Below the pieces are notes generated by a model, which saw nothing but the letters and a program-made list of their open reading frames with translations, did not search any database and was not told the DNA's origin. This document shows, piece after piece, positions 1 through 12,405 of a stretch of 64,000 nucleotides of DNA; positions within the stretch are counted from its first letter, which is position 1, and each line of letters begins with the position of its first letter. The translations under genes and the position numbers were made by a program. The DNA comes from Paragordius varius. Its lineage: Eukaryota > Nematomorpha. The stretch is taken from NCBI GenBank assembly GCA_964247055.1, contig OZ176050.1, forward strand, positions 13,578,001 through 13,642,000, given 5' to 3'.

Positions 1-287
1 AAAAACTATGTAGATTGTGATATTTTTTTTGGAATTGTTATTACCATTTAAATTGGTTAATAACCTCTTGAACCCAAACTGCGATATCAAAAAATTCTTT
101 TCTAATATTTTTTTCTTTAATTTTAATATGTCGCGTTACCCCTATAGTTATGGTATTCTAACGAACATTATGATATAAATTAATATAGTGCTATAAACAC
201 TCAAAACATATATATATATAAAACGGAATTTCTTAAAAGTTACACCAAATTTGTAGATTTAATTAATAAACATGGTAAGAACATTTA

Positions 288-500
288 AATCAGGCATGCT
301 AACATAAATGGCTTCACGGGTCGCATTTTTGGGTGAAAAAATCTGATAAACTATAGGTTATTTTAACGATTTTTCCTTGTTCATTGCCAAAATTTGAATA
401 ATTCATGAAATTGTTTGAAAAAAAATTTATTTTGCCCATTTGTCATATTTTATGTATAATTATCTCGCGGGCACCAGAAATATGTGTCAACTCCCCTTTG
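288..500. mobile_element. hAT-like MITE fragment (family H, copy 1)
   Basis: Shares with 32655-33140 and 57006-57190 a block reading roughly ATGGCTTcgcGGgtCGCAT at one side, TTCATTGCCAAAATT in the middle and a GCGGGC-rich end. The other copies begin and end with GGTGTCCAA-type inverted termini, which together with the internal GCGGGC/GGCCGC motif is typical of many hAT non-autonomous elements. This copy is diverged and its ends are blurred. Family assignment is by terminal resemblance only. Confidence 0.45.
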
Positions 501-584
501 ATTTGAATAAAAAAATCACATATACACTTTAATACGAATAACATTTTTATCGTTACATTACATATAATACATTATATGTTATAG

Positions 585-1223
585 GTTGCTCGAGTTTCTT
601 CGGGTGTTATAAAACCTCCACCTTTTACAGTATTTCCCATCGAAAAGGCAGGCGAAGCTGTGCGAAGACTTTCACAAGGTAGTAAATATATAGTAAAAGT
701 TATTTTTAATTATATTTACAGGAAAGATTTAAAAAAGGCTTGAGAAAATTAAAAGGCCAAATTTTTTTGCATGAAAAAAGCTGTTAAAAACTAGAATTTT
801 TTTATTTTTTTATTAGTTAACTAATATTTTTAACAAACAATTAGAGGTGGAATCGAATTTTAGCCTTAACCTATATTTCAAAGTTTAATAAATAATTTCT
901 ATAAATATCCAGGTTTTATGTTTACTTTCTACAAAATGAATAAAATTAAATTTTATTAATTGAGGAGATTTTTTAACGCTTATTTTTGTCAATTTTCCCA
1001 TATTTTTTATTTTTCGCTGCGAAAAATTATGTTTACACAAATCTTTAAATTTTAATTAACCACCCTAAAATGTGAAAATTAATTTTTTATCCATATTATA
1101 GGCGACATTCGTGGTCGCGCAGTTCTGAAATTGACACCCAGTTCCTCAGCCGTTGAAATGCAATCCTGGAGAGCTAATCAAGAAAATCAACAGAATACTC
1201 AAAACTCAACCAAAAATCCTTGA
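585..1223 (+). CDS. C-terminal exons of a medium-chain dehydrogenase/reductase-like protein
   Basis: Two exons, 585-678 and 1102-1223, join through a GT...AG intron in phase 1 and end at TGA 1221-1223. The first begins after TATAG. The encoded end has GVIKPPPFTVFPIEKAGEAV followed by RRLSQGDIRGRAVLKLTP. This matches the C-terminal pattern of zinc-type/quinone oxidoreductases and enoyl-reductase domains (G-x-I-x-P, VFP-x-E-x-A-x-EA, then Q-G-x-x-x-G-K-x-V/L), where the last helix and strand pack against the nucleotide fold. The expected Gly-Lys is Gly-Arg here. A polar Gln/Asn/Ser-rich tail of about 28 residues follows. The catalytic and cofactor-binding exons lie left of the window, so the substrate is unknown. 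Too little C-terminal extension follows for a fatty acid synthase. It is convergent with RPN1. Confidence 0.6.
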
Positions 1224-1907
1224 TTTTTTTCGGAATTTACAAATTATAAACTTAATTGACCCGCTTTGTGTTTGCCTTAAACAATTTTTAAACTATTTAA
1301 AAGCGAAAATTTTTTTAACAACTATACGAAAAAAAGATATGTTACTTATTTATATTTATTAGTATAATAATTTTTATTTATTTAATTCAATATATATTTA
1401 TAGTCATATATATATAGTGGTAAAACGCAAAATACTCGCATAGAAAAAAATAGTATATAATACTCAAACTTGTCATAAAGAGAAAAAAACATTTTTAGTA
1501 AATTATGTCATGATAAAATTCTTATAATCTCTATAAACCTATACTCATATTGTATGGTTGCAATATTTACTATATATATATATATTTACACGCAAATATG
1601 TTTTTATTTAGTTTATTTTAAAGGATTATTACCACTTTTTTATAATTAAAATATAGTTAGATTTTTACAAAAATTATTGTATATACATATATCTTAACTT
1701 AGCAAATTGCTGTGTCTCGTTTATATTTATAGCGACGCGCCTATGTATGTAGTATTTAATAACATTATATATAGATATTGTATTGATCACAAAATTACAT
1801 AGTGTTGAAATAAATAAATTATTAGTTTTATTGCTATATATATTTAAATTCTCTTATTTAAATTAATTGGTTTCAGAAAGTGATTGCTCTTTTGATAATT
1901 GTTTTTA

Positions 1908-2191
1908 CAGTAAAAACTTAAATTATATGGACAAAATGTAAAAATATAAAAACAATTATTTTTCAAAAGACAACCCTACTTTTTTAAACCTGATTTTATC
2001 CTATAAAAACATTTAATTACAATTCTAAAATACATAATTGATTCTGTTACCAATTTACATTTTACTTTGAAGTTAAAAACAATGAGTTATATTTAAAAAA
2101 ATTAAGATTAAAAAAGTATGGTTGTCTTTTAGAAAAAAATATTTGTCTTTATATTTTCACGTTTTGTCCGTATAGTTTCAATTTTTACTAT
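1908..2191. mobile_element. TA-flanked MITE, family A copy 1
   Basis: About 284 bp with terminal inverted repeats of roughly 80 bp. The left end reads CAGTAAAAACTTAAATTATA, then GGACAAAATGTAAAAATATA; the right end is the reverse complement (GTTTTGTCCGTATAGTTTCA, then ATTTTTAC). The same element recurs at about ten sites in this window, usually preceded by TA. No coding capacity. Tc1/mariner-type mobilisation is inferred from the TA flanks. Confidence 0.75.
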
Positions 2192-3033
2192 TGTACAATA
2201 AACGAACGGTTAAAATGGACATCTTGTGTATTTGCATTTATAATCGACAAATACTTTTTAGACGGTTTCCAATATTTTTAACTCCAGACAAAATTTTCTA
2301 TTAGATCTCCTCTAAAATTTTACTATTAATATGATTTTCGTTTCATTTAACCCATCAACATTCCTGATTCTTTCTTTTATCTAGTTTTTTGCACATAAGA
2401 ATTTCAAACTATCGATAATAAGGTATGATATATTACAGTTATTTTTATACAACTAAAGAGATCTCAAACAAATTTATTAAATTTTAAAAAAATATCAAAT
2501 TATGATTGTCGTTTTTCCAGGCTAACGCTTATCACAATACCAAATAATTTAAATTTATAAAAACGGCGATGCAACTTATTACTTTTAATTTTAGCATTTC
2601 AAATCTCCATAGCCTAAACGCCGCTTCAATAAAAATAAATGGTAAATTAATTTTGATTTTTAGGGCAAAATTCTACAAAAGTTAGGCATATTCTTTGCGT
2701 ATAAATTTTAGCCACCACACTTAATGTAAAAACTTAGATGGTAAAACAAATGTGGATTGCAAAAATACGGTTAAAACCTAAATTAGTTTATATAAAAACA
2801 AAAATATTTTTGTTGTTAAAAACATCCACAAAACTAAACTCATTAATATTAATAAAATACTTAATAAATATTACAAATTTTACTAAAAGAAATTACATCA
2901 CAAATTTATTATTACACTATATAAATGTGAATATGTATATAATCAACATTATATGTAAAATGCAAAATTATAATATATATGCATATGTATACTGAAAAAA
3001 ATGATCAAAAAAAGTATTTATAGAAAAATAATT
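2192..3033. other. Intergenic, no gene recognised
   Basis: AT-rich 3' flank between the convergent dehydrogenase-like gene and RPN1. Short open frames here have no similarity I recognise and no splice-bounded exon pattern. AATAAA-like hexamers occur but none can be assigned as a poly(A) signal. Confidence 0.5.
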
Positions 3034-6000
3034 TTAATTTTCCATGTAATTGGGATTTTTCTTGAGAACGACGAATCCTTCCAAATAAGGCGTCAAACTG
3101 ACATATTCTTCAGTTGCCAGTTCAGCCCTTTCTCCATAACCCAAAAGAACTGGAGTCGTGTAAGTTTGAAATCCAGTTATAGTTTTAGGTTTACCAGCTT
3201 GACCAACCACATCAACTGCCTTTTTTTATAATAAATTAAATTAGGTAGAAATGACATATACCATTTACAGTTCAAATTCACCCTTAAACAATTCAAATTC
3301 ACCCTCCAACAAATCAAATTCACCCTTGAACAATTCAAATTCACCCTTAAACAATTCAAATTCACCCTAAAAATAAATTATGTGTTTTGACCTAATATAA
3401 CTCATTATTAATATGAAATATATGTTTATGGTATAGTTTATTATTTTTTCAGTACTATTTTAATTTAAAACAAAATTTTTATTTTTTAAAAATATATAAA
3501 ATATAGGTAATATTTAATCTTAAAAAACATATAATTTATTTGAGGGTGAATTTGAATTGTTCAAGGGTGATTTTGAATTGTTTAAGGGTGAAATTGAATT
3601 GTAAATGACATATTTACAGTCTAAGAAAGAATCGAAATTATACACAGACAAAACGTGAAAATTTAAAGAAGACAAATATTTTTTTTTTCAACATAGACTA
3701 GCTTCCTTTTTAAATCTTGATTTTTTTAAACTACAAATTATAATATAGAAATGTAAATTGGTAAAACAATCAATTGTGTATTATACGATTGTAATTAAAT
3801 GTTTTTTAATTGGGTAATTGGGTTTAAAAAAGTGTAATTGTCTTTTGAAAAAAAAAACATTGTCTTTATATTTTTACATTTTGTCCGTATAATTACAATT
3901 CTTACTGTACAATATTTTTTTTATAACGATGAATTCATACTTTTAAAGTCAATTGAGAGATAATAGACAAAATATTCATTTATTATTGGAAATATTGCGA
4001 AATTCATACATTATATAGAAAAAGTAATAGAAATATGTTATAAAACTATAAATTAATTAATATTTTGAGTTTAATCCTAAAACAACTTAAGTTTACAGTC
4101 GTAAATAACGAATAAAAAGCCATATTATTTACCAAGCCAATTATCTAATATCTCATGATACCAACATACAGTAAAAACTTAAATTATACGGATAAAAAGT
4201 AAAAATATAAAGACAAATATTTTTTTCTAAAAGACAACCATACTTTTACAAACCCTAATTTTTCTCCATTAGATTATATAACTACAATTGTAAAATTGAT
4301 TATGTAACCAATATATAAATATACATATCAATTTTATATTTTGCAATTTAAAAAAATATACGTTAATTTAAAAAAGTATGATGGTGTTGTCTATAGAAAA
4401 AAACATTTGTCTATATATTTTTAAGTTTTGTCCGTATAATTTCATTTTATAAAGAATATTTCAAGGCTAAAAAGTATTTAAATACATGTCCCACGCGGAC
4501 CGAAATAGAAAGGGGATTAAGGTTAGGATCAAATGTGATTAAGAATCGTGGTCTGAGTGCCGCAGTTAAATAGTACATAAGATAGTGTCCTTTGCCGAGT
4601 ATAGCTAAAGAAAATAAATGTGCATTATTTAAACTTGCTTGTGATTATTTCCATTTGTTTAGGATTAAATTTTATTTTTACTTTATATTTTAAATTTTAG
4701 TTTATATCTTAATTTATATTTTTTTACGTTTGACTAAGATTACTAGTAGAAATCGAAAATTTACAAAAAAATTCATATAATTTTAGTTATAATTGCGATA
4801 TAATATACGTTTTATTTTTTCTGTTAAAAGAGGTTTATTTTCACATATTAACATTTTTATACAAAATGAACATTTTTTAAGTTATGTATACACATTTAAA
4901 AGCATTTTATAGTATAACAACCCATTTTTAACATATAAAACAAGACTTTACCACAAGTATGTGATGTCTATAAATAAAAAATATAGCTTCTTTCTAAATG
5001 AAAAAAGTTGCCTATACTCAAAAAAAATAAACCCTTTAAATTTTAAACCACATCTAAATTTTTGCAAGGTACCTTATAAATTTACAAAATATTACAAAAA
5101 ATAAACCCATTAAATTACAAACTACATCTAAAACATTTTTGCAAAGTACCTTATAAATTACAAAAGTTTACATAATAAACCCTTTAAATTACAAACCACA
5201 TCTAAAACACTTTTGCCAAGTACCTTATAAATTTACAAAAGTTTACAAATGAAACTCCTTACTATTTTTGGCATCCAACATGGCTATGAGAACAATCAAA
5301 ATACCAGCTAAACTAACCGGGCGAGCCAACAATCGATCACAATGAAATGGATTTAGCGTTAATGTCCCTTTGCCAGCATGCACAAGGGCTTGGGCTAATC
5401 TTACGACAAATGAATGGTTATTTCCACTATTCCCGCCTGATGGATCTTTCACATAAAATTGTGCAAGGTTACGGAGCATTGCAGCTATCCTTGCATTATT
5501 TGTCCCTATTATTTATTAAGCATACAGTAAAATTGAAATTAAACTATGGATAATATTTAAAATATTCTTGCGTTATTTATTCAAGTTTTAACATAAAGTA
5601 AAAATGAAATTATACGGACAAAACTTAAATATATAATATCCATGCATTATTTGTCCCTATTACTTATTCAGTTTTAACGTGCAGTAAAAATTAGAATTAT
5701 TTGAACAAAACTTAAATATGTAATATCTTTGCATTATTTGTACAGTAAAAATTTAATCAGGGTACAGTAAAATTTGAAATTATACGGACAAAACGTAAAT
5801 ATATAATATCATGCATTATTTGTCCCATTTATTTATTCGTACAGTTTTAACATACAGTAAAAATTGAAATTATACGGACAAAGGGTAAATATATAATATC
5901 CATGCATTATTTGTCCCTGTTTCTTTATTTATTCAGATTTAAGGCATGTAAAAACTGAAATTATAAACGTAAATTGTTTTTTTAGTTTCATATCTCATTA

Positions 6001-9000
6001 AATATTTTTACTTTATACTTTAAATTTTAGTTTATATTTTTTACGTTTGACAAAGATTACTTGTAGTATATAATAAATTTATATAATTTTAGCTAAATTA
6101 TAATTGCATATATAATAAAACAATCACACTTCAGCGTAAACAATATCCAATATAATTTCCTTGCATTATTTGTGCCTGTTTATTTATTTATTCGTACAGT
6201 TTTAACGCGTACAATAAAAATTGAAATTAAACTATGGACAAAACGTAAATATATAAAGACAAATATTATTTGTCCCTATTTATTCAGCATACAGTAAAAT
6301 TTGAAATTATACTATGGACAAAACGTAAATATATAATACCCCTGCATTATTTAGTCAGTATTAACGTGCAGTAAAAACGAAAATTTTAAGGAAAAAACGT
6401 AAATATATAACATCCTTGATTATTTGTCCCTGTTGATTATTTATTTATTCATTCAGTTTTAACGTCTACAATAAAAATTGAAATTAAACTATGGACAAAA
6501 CGTAAATATATTATATACTTGCATTATTTGTCCCTATTTATTCAGCATACAGTAAAATTGAAATTTAACTATGGACAAAACGTAAATCTATAATATCCTT
6601 GCATTATTTGTCCCTGTTTATTTATTTATTCATTCAATTTTAATGTGCAGTAAAAATTGGAATTATATGGACAAAACGTAAATATAATATATACTTGCAT
6701 TATTTGTCCCTATTATTTATTTATTCAAAGTTTTAACGTGTACAATAAAAATTAAAATTTAACTATGGACAAAACGTAAAAATATAAAGATAAATATATT
6801 ATTTTCTAAAAACCATACTATTTAAATCTTGATTTTCTTTAGTTATAACTCAGTATTTAAAAATGGAAAAAAAATATGATGGTTGTCTATTAAAAAATAT
6901 CTGTTCTTTACATTTTTAAATATTGTCCGTATAATTTGTATTTTTACTGTATATGTGCATATATATATATATACATAAAACCCCCTTTCAACCTAATAAT
7001 ACCCAAAATAGTGGGTACATAACTCATGATCTGCATTCCGACCATTATTTAATATTCATTATAATTAAATCTTATTTATTGGCAAAAAAACCCACACTCT
7101 ATGGGAAGATACAGTCAACTTTTATCGATCAAAAGATCTAATTAGAGAGTCGGAAAACAAAAAGATCATATAAACTGATTGGTGTCTACGCTGTTTATTT
7201 CAAGAATCCACTGTGTGTTCTAGCGGATAATTAAAAAATTCAAACTCTTTTAGGATAGAAGTAAAAAATGTGCTTAACATAATATACCATATACAAAATT
7301 CACCTTCGAATAATTCAATTTCACCCTTGAACAATTCAAATTCACCCCAAAAGATTTCTTTTTTTAAAATAAAATAGGAATTTTAATCATAAAAAACATA
7401 TAATATTTTTAGAATGAATTTGAATAGTTCGAGGTGAATTTGAATTATTTTAGAGTGTAAATGGTATATAAACTTAATTCATGAGCATTAAATCGATCTT
7501 TATACGTTATATGGCCCTATATTTTTTAATAAAACAATTAAATTAAAATTCTTTTTTAGTTAATAAAAAAATTACATATAAAATAAATTTGTATGCAGTA
7601 AGAAACATACATAAAATAAATTCGATACCATATATTAATCAAATATAGAATATCAAATGGCTTAAATTGAAAAGTAAAATATGGTAAACTATATAAAATT
7701 TTAAAAGGTGGTACTTATATAAAATTTTGACAAATATACATTAAAGTGATAAAAGAAAATTAAATAGAAAATTAATTGAAAACTATATTTATGAAATTAT
7801 AAATGATATGTGAAAAACCCCAATAATAATCGCAGACTAGTTTCGTGCTTGTCATCAATATGAAAACCCCAAGTAGTCAAATAGTTGTGTCGTACTGATG
7901 AGTTCTAACAAGTACCAAACTAGTCTGCGATTACTATAGACGACGAAAGGCTTTCACATATCATTTATAATTTCAGTTTAAAATATAATTTTCAATTAAT
8001 TTTCGATTTAACAGCTGTTATTCCAAACTTTCTTTAATATTTATGCACAAAAACAGTTTTTCAATTCCCAAAATATTCTTACCGGCTCCCACGATTCCCA
8101 AAGCAAAAATGGAATTATAAGCAACTTCCGAATCAGAATCATGAGAGAATTTGCCAAGCGTGTCAACGATATTCAAGTTGCTTGGATTCGATATAGATGT
8201 TAATGCTAAGGCCAGCGGGACGGCTCTTCGAATCACAGGTTCCCCGTATCTTAACTAAAGTTAAAAAGCGGATAAAATAAAAATTGTAGAAACATAAAAA
8301 GATTTTTTAAATTCTTGAATTTTTTGCTTACAAAAAAAACCTATAAAATTATTCTTGCAGAATAAGGAATACTAAATACCGTCCTTTATTTTTTACATAT
8401 TAATATCTGCAGATTATTAATCAATTATTCTATGAATGTTTTTTGCTTACAAAAAAATCCTACATTTTAAATCTTAATTTTTATTGCAGAAAAAGGAATA
8501 CTATAAATACCGTTTTTTATTTTTTACATATTAATATCTGCAGATTATTAATCAATTATTCTATGAATGAAAACTCATTTCAAGTTTAATTTTTTAATTA
8601 AAATCATATATTTTAAAACCTAAACTTTTTCAGGAATAAGGAACACTATAAATGCCGTCCTTCATTTTTTTCTCGATATTAATTAATAGCTGCAGATTAT
8701 TAATCAAATTTTTCTATAAATAAAAACTCGTTTTCAAAATTTTAATTCATTGTTTTGACTTAATGATAGAATACAGATATTATAATATTTAAAAAAGTAA
8801 ATTTATGTTCGCTATTTAAAAATTAGTAAACTTTAAATTTGTTTTATAATCCATCATATGTGCGATCCTTATTTTGTGGATAGGACATATATATGTATGT
8901 AAAATCAGCAATAATCGATCTTAACTTAATGTAAATTTTCATTTACTACGAATAAACTTTATTGATTGTCAAAATGATTTCCATGTAATATAGAGTTCCA

Positions 9001-9554
9001 TATATATATATATATATATATCACAATCGTATATCCTTATTGCATAGACATAATAAAATGATCAAAAACAAGATTTAGTATAAAATAAGTCTCAGTTTTT
9101 TAAATTTTCAAGTTAAAAGCGCTTTTAGTTTAAAATCTTTTTAAATACGCCTTATATTTTATAATCTTTCAGATGGTGCTTTACCAAATGTCCAAAGGTT
9201 CGATAACTCATGGCACATCCAATCTCCTCACCCATAGCTATAAGAGCAATTCCTATAACAGCTAACCCTTGTTGAGCTGATAAATCTTCATAAGCTGAAC
9301 TAGTTTGGGATTGTTCTTCTAATGCAGTAGTTGGTTTCGTGCTTGTTTCTTCTATATATGTTAATTTTGGAAATTTTTGTTTTTTAAGTGTACTTTTTTT
9401 AAAATTTTAATCAACCGTTTTATAATGATTATAAAATTGCTCATATTTTACTAATGTAATTGAAAAAAAACATCAACTACAATTTGGGTCATAAGGAGTT
9501 TTTAATCTTAAAATGACTTTTTTATTTAATAAAGGATAAAGTCATTTCAAAAAA

Positions 9555-9591
<37 letters not shown>

Positions 9592-12359
9592 AATCAAAAA
9601 TTTAATGTTTTTAGGCTCAATGGAATATATTAATATAATGAATAAAGTTTAACATAATAAATTATAGAATGACATTTTTTTTAATTAGGGATAAGTCATT
9701 TCAAAAAGGCATATATATATTTTAGGAACCAACAAGGAAAAATATTTTTAAGTGACTCGCCATCAATTAATATAACAAAAATGGTTAAACATAATAAATT
9801 ATAAAATGATATATGAATTAATAGCTAAATATTATGTAATCCTTTATAACAGATCCAAAAATACTATTTTTATCTATCAAATCAATACCACTGATTTATA
9901 AGGTATCTAAGTTTTAAAAACCTGAGGTAGCCGATGATGTGCTAGGTTTATCCGATTCTTTCTCTTTTTTCTTCAATTCCTCTTTCTTACGAACCAATTT
10001 TTCCAACTCCTTTTCAAGACGGTCTTGTTCTATAAAATACATGAATTAATATATAGTATCACTGTTTTATTTAATTTTTAATAATTAATAATATATATTT
10101 TTTTTACAAATATGATATATAATTATTATTCTCCGCATAATATAATTAAAAAACTTATATCAATAAAAATTAAGAATATTTAAATATAACCCCCTAACTA
10201 AAAAATAAGCCTTTTACCATTTATAAGCCTACATATAAAAATACTAAAAAGATGAAAAAAAAACATTTACGCAAAAACATTTTAAAAAATTTAACTACAT
10301 AAATAGAAGTCATTTAAGTTATCTAGTAGTATATTATTTGACAAAAAAAGTTTCGTTATAACCTATGCCCAGAAACATGGTCTTTATTAAAAACAAATAA
10401 ATAATTTTCCACACTGGATCCAAATTATTTAAGATGAAATTGCACACATTTTAACTTAGTCAAAACTTTATTCAAAGTTATTAAGAGAAAGCTTCGTTTA
10501 CAATGGGGAGCATAACCCTGTTAAGACATGCATATTGTTAAAATCATCCAAATATTAATATATATTATGTCAAATCCGTTAAAGACTATACTACATAGTT
10601 AAACAATACATTAAAAAGCAATACAACTGATAAAAATTATTAGCAAAAAAATGCTTTTTCACCAATCATTTTCTAAAATTATCATCCTTATAAGAATTAT
10701 TGCTATTTATTATGAAATTTGAAAATTTAATCTCATTATTATATATCCAGTATTCAAAAACCATTTGCAACTTACCAGTTTGAAAAGCTGACACTCCACC
10801 ATCAGCTGTTAGGATCCCAGCTTCAGAACCTTGAGAAACCACAAAAGTTTTATCATTGAGGCCGTGGTCCAGTTCGAATACAGCTCCAGAATCGGGATCT
10901 CTTTCCCCAGCAGAACTCTCCTCCTTTTTATCGGATTGGCGGATAGTTTTTTCGGGTGCTAAAGTGAAGGGTTGTTGGTAAATACGGGAAAAATTAAAGT
11001 TATAAAGACAAAAACTTTACAACAAATACATTTTTTGTTTGTTTCATTCGATCTAGATTTTAGAGATTTAACTATATATTTCTTGGTACCACCATTTGAA
11101 TTATATAGAAAAAATCAGGAATCAAAAAGTACGGGTGTATTTATATGGAAAATAATTGTTTTTTAGTTTTTTCGGGTGCTAAAATAAAGTGTGTTGGTGG
11201 TAAATAATACGGAAAAATTTAAGTTATAAAGATAAAAACTTTACAACAAATAGTTTGTTTAAAAGACAGTCATTAGTGTTTTGAAATTTAGATTTTTTTA
11301 ACAATATAACACCTATCTTTATGTTGCAAAATACGGCAGTAATATATAGTAAGATATTCAACTATATATTCTTGATTTAAACATTTAGGTAAATATAAAA
11401 AACAGGGTTTAAAAAAGTATGGGTGTCTTTAAAAAAAAATTATTTTTTTTGGGTGCTAAAGTGAAGTGTATTGTTGGTAAATAAAGTAAAAATTAAGTTA
11501 TAAAGACAAAAACTTTACAACAAAAATACATATTTTTTATTTGTTTCATTCGATCTATATTTTTAATATAACTTATCTCTGTTTTCCAAAATAAAGCAGT
11601 GATAGAAATTAGTAAGAGATTCAACTATATATTTCTTAATTGTAAAAATTTAGGTAAAATAAAAAAAATCAAGGTTTAATTGTTTTTTAGTTTTTTTCGG
11701 GTTCTAAAGTGAAGTGTGTTGTTGGTAATTACGGGAAAAATTAAACATGTAAAGACAAAAACTTTACAACAATTACTTTTTTCATTCTGTTTGTATTATT
11801 AAAGACAGTCATTGGTGTTTTAAAATCTGGATTTTTTGAAAATATAACACCTATCTTTGTGTTGCAAAATAAGGCAGTGATATAAATTGGTAAAAAATTA
11901 AACTACGTATTTCTCGATTTAAACATTTAGGTTAAATAGAACAAATCAGGGTTTAAAAAAGTATGGGTGTCTTTATCGAATTTGCTAGATTTTTCTGGTG
12001 CTAAAGTTAAGTGTTGTTGGTATATAGTACAGAATAAATTAAAGTTATAAAGACAAAAACTTTACAACAATTACATTATTATGTTTGTTTAAAGACAGTC
12101 AGTAGTCTTTTAGCTAGATTTAAAATATAACCCCTATCTTTGTGTTGCAAAATAAGATATATTTGATATTAGATTCAACTATATATTTCTTGCTTAAACC
12201 ATTTAGGTTATTTAGAAAAAATCAGGGTTCAAAAGTATGGTATATAAAAATTAGTTTTTACGAGTATTAAGCGCGTTTCCATACATTAATCACATTTTAA
12301 TAAATTTTAATAAAATGCACACTATGTTAATTCTGTTGGACACAAATAGTATGCTGAAT

Positions 12360-12405
<46 letters not shown>

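Noticed and set aside
3177-3365. Minus-strand ORF of VNLNC repeats
   Set aside because: Translation of the family-B 21-bp motif running into RPN1 exon 23; the repeat part is not coding.
9330-9345. Another hammerhead-like TTTCGTGCTTGTT string
   Set aside because: It lies inside RPN1 exon 19 coding sequence and has no CUGAUGA partner or stem I; coincidence.
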